A stretch of 64,000 nt of DNA from Amycolatopsis sacchari. Lineage in GTDB: Bacteria; Actinomycetota; Actinomycetes; Mycobacteriales; Pseudonocardiaceae. The position numbers were made by a program, and so were the translations under genes. The stretch is from positions 1 to 64,000 of the forward strand of contig NZ_FORP01000010.1 in the NCBI RefSeq assembly GCF_900114035.1, read 5' to 3'. Positions 60,271 to 64,000 of this stretch are shown here, piece after piece. The notes beneath the pieces are model-generated. The model did no database searches. It had not been told where the DNA came from and saw only the letters and a list, made by a program, of their open reading frames with translations. Every line of letters starts with the position of its first letter. The stretch's first letter is position 1.

Positions 60271-61221
60271 ATGACGAGGTTCGTTATCGGACGTGTCGCC
60301 GGCGGCCTGCTCACCCTCCTGGTGAGTAGCATGGTGGTTTTCGCGATGGTGCGGTTCATTCCGGGTGACCCCATTACAGCCCGCCTCGCGGAAGGAGGCC
60401 TCAGCCCTGAAGCCCAAGCCGCGTTGCGCAAGATGTATGGCTTCGACCAGCCCTTGGTCGAGCAGTATTGGAGCTGGTTGAGCGCCATCGTCCAGGGAAA
60501 TTTTGGTTCATCCCTCACCACGCACACCCCGGTGATCGAAGACCTACTCACACGAATACCGCGCACGATCTACCTTGCGCTCGCGGGTATATTCTCAGCA
60601 CTGGTGCTGGCGGTGCCGACCGCGATCATCACCGCTCGCTACCCAGGTGGCCGCTTGGATTCCCTCGTCACCACCGTGAGCGGGATCTTCGTTGCGGTAC
60701 CCAATTTCGTCATCGGAATCATCCTGATCATCGTCTTCGCCGTACAGCTCAAGTTCTTCCCGGTAGCGGGATACATCGAACCCAGCGCAGACCCACTGGG
60801 TTTCGCGGTCAGCATCGTGTTACCCGCCCTGACTGTCGGGCTACCCGCTTCCGCGGTCATCGTCCGCGTTCTACGTTCGAGCCTGCTTGATGAACTGCGC
60901 CGGGACTACGTCCGCACGGCCGAAGCGCGGGGCGCATCTCGGCTCCGAGCGATAACCAGGCACACTCTCCGCAACGCTTCCCTTCCCACTGTGACCATCG
61001 TCGGCCTCCAGATCGGTCAGCTGCTGGGTGGAGCAATAGTGGTCGAGACCCTGTTCAGTTACCCCGGCGTTGGATTGCTGCTGCTCAATTCGATCACACA
61101 ACGGGACTACCCCGTTGTTCAGGCGTGTCTGCTCTTTCTCGCGTTCGCGTTCGTGGTCGTCAACCTGGCGACCGACGTTCTGTACGCGGCGCTGAACCCG
61201 AAACTGAAGGTCGGCCGATGA
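60271..61221 (+). CDS. Dipeptide/oligopeptide ABC transporter permease (DppB/OppB type)
   Basis: A 316-residue permease with six membrane segments, N-terminal RVAGGLLTLLVSSMVVFAMVR, RFIPGDPITARL after it (the DppB hallmark P-G-D-P) and the cytoplasmic loop VRTAEARGASRLRAITRHTL. It forms the channel with DppC. Its ATG lies after AGGA. G+C is lower than in dppD. The stop overlaps dppC by 4 bases (ATGA). No binding-protein gene precedes it. Confidence 0.88.
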   Translation: MTRFVIGRVAGGLLTLLVSSMVVFAMVRFIPGDPITARLAEGGLSPEAQAALRKMYGFDQPLVEQYWSWLSAIVQGNFGSSLTTHTPVIEDLLTRIPRTIYLALAGIFSALVLAVPTAIITARYPGGRLDSLVTTVSGIFVAVPNFVIGIILIIVFAVQLKFFPVAGYIEPSADPLGFAVSIVLPALTVGLPASAVIVRVLRSSLLDELRRDYVRTAEARGASRLRAITRHTLRNASLPTVTIVGLQIGQLLGGAIVVETLFSYPGVGLLLLNSITQRDYPVVQACLLFLAFAFVVVNLATDVLYAALNPKLKVGR

Positions 61222-62099
61222 GCGTACATTCGATCGCGGTACGACTGCCTGCGAAGATCCGCGGCAGGAGCATCAACTACCGAGTGGCAATATGTGGGTC
61301 TCTCCTGGCCCTGATAGCGCTGGCAGCATTTTTGTCACCATTGGTTCAACCTTATGACCCGCAAGACCTGACTGCAGGACTACCACTTTCCCCGCCATCG
61401 CCGCAGCATTGGTTCGGCGTGGATGATTTCGGCCGGGACCAGTTCAGCAGGATCCTCGACGGCGCCCGGATAAGTTTGAGCGTCTCCGGTACGGTCGCGG
61501 CGGTCTCGATGCTGATCGGGATACCTTTCGGTCTGTTCCTCGGTTACCGGCGCGGGCGGCTGGACTTCGTGTTCGGCAGGTTGCTCGATGTGGTGTTCGC
61601 GTTCCCCGGCCTGCTCCTCGCGCTCGTGCTCGCGACAGCGCTCGGCCCCGGACTCACGACCGCGACTATCGCGATGTGCATCATCTTCACCCCCGTCGCG
61701 ATCCGGTTCGTCCGTGGCGTCGTCGCTTCTGAGAGTGTCAACGACTACGTCGTCGCCGCACGTATCGTGGGCGCTTCGCCAGTTCGGATCGCGTTCCGCC
61801 ACCTGCTTCCGAACATCAAGGCGCAGCTGCTGGTCATCGCCACGCTCATCATGAGTTTCGCCGTGCTCACCGAGGCGGCACTGTCGTTCCTCGGGGTCGG
61901 CGCGCAGCCTCCCAGCGCGAGCTGGGGCCGCATGCTCACCGACAGCCGCTCGTACCTCACCACCCAACCCTTCCTCGCCCTGATCCCCGCCCTCGCGATC
62001 GCCGTGCTCGTGCTCCTCCTCAACACCCTCGGCGACGGCCTTCGTGACCGGCTCGATTCCGACAGCAAGAACATCAATCAGGGGGTGACCGCCGTATGA
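61218..62099 (+). CDS. Dipeptide/oligopeptide ABC transporter permease (DppC/OppC type)
   Basis: A 293-residue permease. N-terminal membrane segment at about 28-48, then LVQPYDPQDLTAGLPL, HWFGVDDFGRDQFSRIL (DppC signature) and the loop VVAARIVGASPVRIAFRHLLP. The first 60 codons are as AT-rich as dppB, while the second half has normal high GC, so a composition boundary lies inside the gene near 61,400. It is coupled to dppB and dppD by 4-base overlaps. Confidence 0.88.
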   Translation: MSVHSIAVRLPAKIRGRSINYRVAICGSLLALIALAAFLSPLVQPYDPQDLTAGLPLSPPSPQHWFGVDDFGRDQFSRILDGARISLSVSGTVAAVSMLIGIPFGLFLGYRRGRLDFVFGRLLDVVFAFPGLLLALVLATALGPGLTTATIAMCIIFTPVAIRFVRGVVASESVNDYVVAARIVGASPVRIAFRHLLPNIKAQLLVIATLIMSFAVLTEAALSFLGVGAQPPSASWGRMLTDSRSYLTTQPFLALIPALAIAVLVLLLNTLGDGLRDRLDSDSKNINQGVTAV

Positions 62100-63130
62100 G
62101 CGAACCACAACTGGTCGAACTCGAAGCGCCCGCAGCCGCGCCGGCGGAAGTCCTGTTGTCCGTGCGGGACCTGAAGGTCGGGTTCAAGCGCGGGGGCGGC
62201 GTGCTGGAAGCGGTCCACTCGATCTCGTTCGACCTCGGGCAGGGCGAGGCCCTGGGCATCGTGGGTGAATCGGGCAGTGGGAAGTCCGTGACAGCGCTCG
62301 CGTTGCTGCGGCTGCTCGACCCGAAGAAGAGCGAGATCACCGGCGAAGTCGCGCTCGCCGGGCGGAACCTGGTGCACCTCAACGCCAGGGAACTCCGGAA
62401 AACCCGCGGCAGGGACGTGGGTTTCGTCTTCCAGGACCCGCTCGGCTCGCTCAACCCCGCCAAACGCATCGAGCAGCAGCTCACCGAACCGTTGCGGCTG
62501 CACGGGTTGACGAGCGGCAAGGCGGATTCGCGGGAACAGGCGCTGGAGATGCTCCGGCTCGTCGGCATCAGCGACCCACGACGCCGGCTGCGCCAGTACC
62601 CGCACGAGCTCAGCGGCGGCATGCGGCAGCGGGTGATGATCGCCGGCGCGATCATCACCCGCCCCCGCCTCGTGATCCTCGACGAGCCCACCACCGCACT
62701 CGATGTCACGATCCAGGCGCAGATCCTCGACCTGCTCAGCCGGCTGCGCGTCGAGCTGGGCACGAGCATGCTGCTCATCAGCCACGACCTCGGCGTGGTC
62801 GCGCAGGTCGCGGACCGGGTTTCCGTGATGTACGCGGGGCGGATCGTGGAAAGCGGTTCGACGCAGGAAGTGCTCGACCACCCGCGGCACCCCTACACCC
62901 GCGGACTGATCGCGTCGCGTCCGCGTCTCGACAGTCCGCTCACCGAGCCGCTCGTCCCGATTCCCGGGCAGCCGCCGGCGCTGGAGGACCACGCCTTCGA
63001 CGCGTGTTCCTTCCAGCCCCGATGTCCGCACGCGGTGGCCACCTGCAAGGAGGAACTGCCCCTACTCGCCGGACAACCGCACCCCGCGGCGTGCTGGGTC
63101 GCCAACTCTTCCTCGGGAGCACGACGATGA
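62096..63130 (+). CDS. Dipeptide/oligopeptide ABC transporter ATP-binding protein (DppD/OppD type)
   Basis: A 344-residue ATPase with Walker A GESGSGKS, signature ELSGGMRQRVMIAGAI, Walker B LVILDEPTTALD and the C-terminal oligopeptide-transporter extension with clustered cysteines (CSFQPRCPHAVATC) that can bind an Fe-S cluster. One of two ATPases driving the DppBC channel. ATGA overlaps on both sides. Confidence 0.9.
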   Translation: MSEPQLVELEAPAAAPAEVLLSVRDLKVGFKRGGGVLEAVHSISFDLGQGEALGIVGESGSGKSVTALALLRLLDPKKSEITGEVALAGRNLVHLNARELRKTRGRDVGFVFQDPLGSLNPAKRIEQQLTEPLRLHGLTSGKADSREQALEMLRLVGISDPRRRLRQYPHELSGGMRQRVMIAGAIITRPRLVILDEPTTALDVTIQAQILDLLSRLRVELGTSMLLISHDLGVVAQVADRVSVMYAGRIVESGSTQEVLDHPRHPYTRGLIASRPRLDSPLTEPLVPIPGQPPALEDHAFDACSFQPRCPHAVATCKEELPLLAGQPHPAACWVANSSSGARR

Positions 63131-64000
63131 CCGCTTCGTGGGCACAGACCGAAACACGGGAACCGAAGCAGGCGCCGACGCCGCTGCTGGACATCTCGGA
63201 CCTCCACGTGCACTTCCCGGTGCCGTCCGGCGCCTTCGGGCACCAGACGCTCCGGGCGGTCGACGGGGTCAGCCTCACCGTCGCGCCGGGTGAAACCCTC
63301 GGCCTCGTCGGCGAGTCGGGATCCGGGAAGTCGACCGTGGCACGGGCGGTCGCCAGGATCGAACCCGTCACGTCCGGTGAGATCCGGGTGGCCGGCAGCA
63401 CGGTGAGCGGCCGGAAGTTCGACGAGAAGGAGCTGCGCCGCACGGCGCAGATGATCTTCCAGGACCCGCGGGGCAGCCTCAACCCGCGGCACACCATCTA
63501 CCAGGCCGTGCGGGAGCCACTGGACATCCACCGGGTGCGGGCTCCGGGCGAACGCTCGGCGCGGGTGGACGAACTCCTGCGCCTCGTCGGGTTGAACCCG
63601 GCGATGCGCGACCGGTACCCGGGCTCGCTCAGCGGCGGGCAGCTGCAGCGCGTCGCGATCGCCAGGGCGCTCGCCGTCGAGCCGAAACTCCTGCTGTGTG
63701 ACGAGCCGGTCAGCTCGCTCGACGTCAGCGTCCAGGCACAGGTGGTCAACCTCCTCGCCGGACTGCAGTCCGAGTTCGGGGTGGCGTACCTGTTCATCGC
63801 GCACGACCTGGCCGTCGTGCGCCACCTGTCCCACCGGATCGCCGTGATGTACCTCGGATCGGTGGTGGAAACCGCTCCCACGAGCGAGCTCTTCTCCCAC
63901 CCACGCCACCCGTACACGCGCGCCCTGATCGATGCCGTCCCCGACACCACGCCCGCGGGCGCGCGCGACCAGATCGTGCTCAAGGGCGACATCCCCAGCC
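63127..64000 (+). CDS. Dipeptide/oligopeptide ABC transporter ATP-binding protein (DppF/OppF type), 3' end cut by window
   Basis: The frame opens with ATG overlapping the dppD stop codon and stays open to the end of the window (291 residues seen). Walker A GESGSGKST, signature SLSGGQLQRVAIARAL, Walker B LLLCDEPVSSLDVS and the post-H-loop HPRHPYTRALIDAVP typical of the F subunit. It is the partner of DppD. The missing C-terminus should hold the rest of the oligopeptide extension. Confidence 0.9.
   Translation, partial: MTASWAQTETREPKQAPTPLLDISDLHVHFPVPSGAFGHQTLRAVDGVSLTVAPGETLGLVGESGSGKSTVARAVARIEPVTSGEIRVAGSTVSGRKFDEKELRRTAQMIFQDPRGSLNPRHTIYQAVREPLDIHRVRAPGERSARVDELLRLVGLNPAMRDRYPGSLSGGQLQRVAIARALAVEPKLLLCDEPVSSLDVSVQAQVVNLLAGLQSEFGVAYLFIAHDLAVVRHLSHRIAVMYLGSVVETAPTSELFSHPRHPYTRALIDAVPDTTPAGARDQIVLKGDIPS

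Overview
The window is high-GC DNA with tightly packed genes, frequent GTG starts and many 4-base ATGA/GTGA stop-start overlaps. That is typical of a filamentous actinomycete. The gene content (HbhA-type protein with its XRE regulator and DUF2516 partner, an F420-type Ddn-like reductase, many AraC/IclR/TetR/PadR/MocR regulators, a phenoxazinone-synthase-like multicopper oxidase) fits Pseudonocardiaceae, for example an Amycolatopsis-like genome. The genus cannot be fixed from sequence reading alone. No rRNA, tRNA, CRISPR array, prophage or PKS/NRPS gene was recognised.

Layout. 1-113: 3' end of an IS481-type transposase. 165-6.3 kb: membrane protein, secreted PI-PLC, MDR reductase, SRPBCC protein and an OpuBC-type osmolyte transporter lacking a visible ATPase gene. 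6.3-10.5 kb: a histidine-ammonia-lyase homologue without the MIO serine, coupled to a YbaK deacylase, then DUF2516, a 135-bp tandem repeat block, hbhA and its XRE regulator. 10.6-12.4 kb: a low-GC island with a GT1 glycosyltransferase. 12.4-17.2 kb: kinase-like protein, zinc-ribbon protein and a PadR-controlled FtsX-type ABC exporter. 17.3-34.5 kb: mostly housekeeping and accessory genes, with several clear divergent-promoter operators (MocR/YczE, HTH-Clp/phosphatase, TetR/Ddn).

34.4-39.4 kb: a minus-strand locus with a B12-dependent radical SAM protein resembling tryptophan C2-methyltransferase (TsrM), XRE and AraC regulators, and a tryptophanase. This looks like an indole or methyl-tryptophan module. 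39.5-42.5 kb: a GGDEF protein with a degenerate EAL domain, GntR and GNAT.

42.5-53.1 kb: an amino-acid/hydroxy-acid catabolic region (D-serine-dehydratase-like enzyme, GlcD/GlcF, FAH-family hydrolase, RidA, class III aminotransferase, threonine-synthase-like enzyme) around an IclR regulator. A palindrome close to TGAAACGGCCGTTTCA lies at promoters here and also before the lactonase/SDR pair at 17.9 kb, suggesting one regulon.

53.1-58.0 kb: a five-gene operon for the early steps of a legionaminic-acid-like pathway, without NeuB or a CMP transferase but with an aldo-keto reductase. 58.1-64 kb: an M81 peptidase and a dipeptide ABC transporter (DppBCDF, last gene cut by the window end). No binding-protein gene is visible, and base composition shifts inside dppC.
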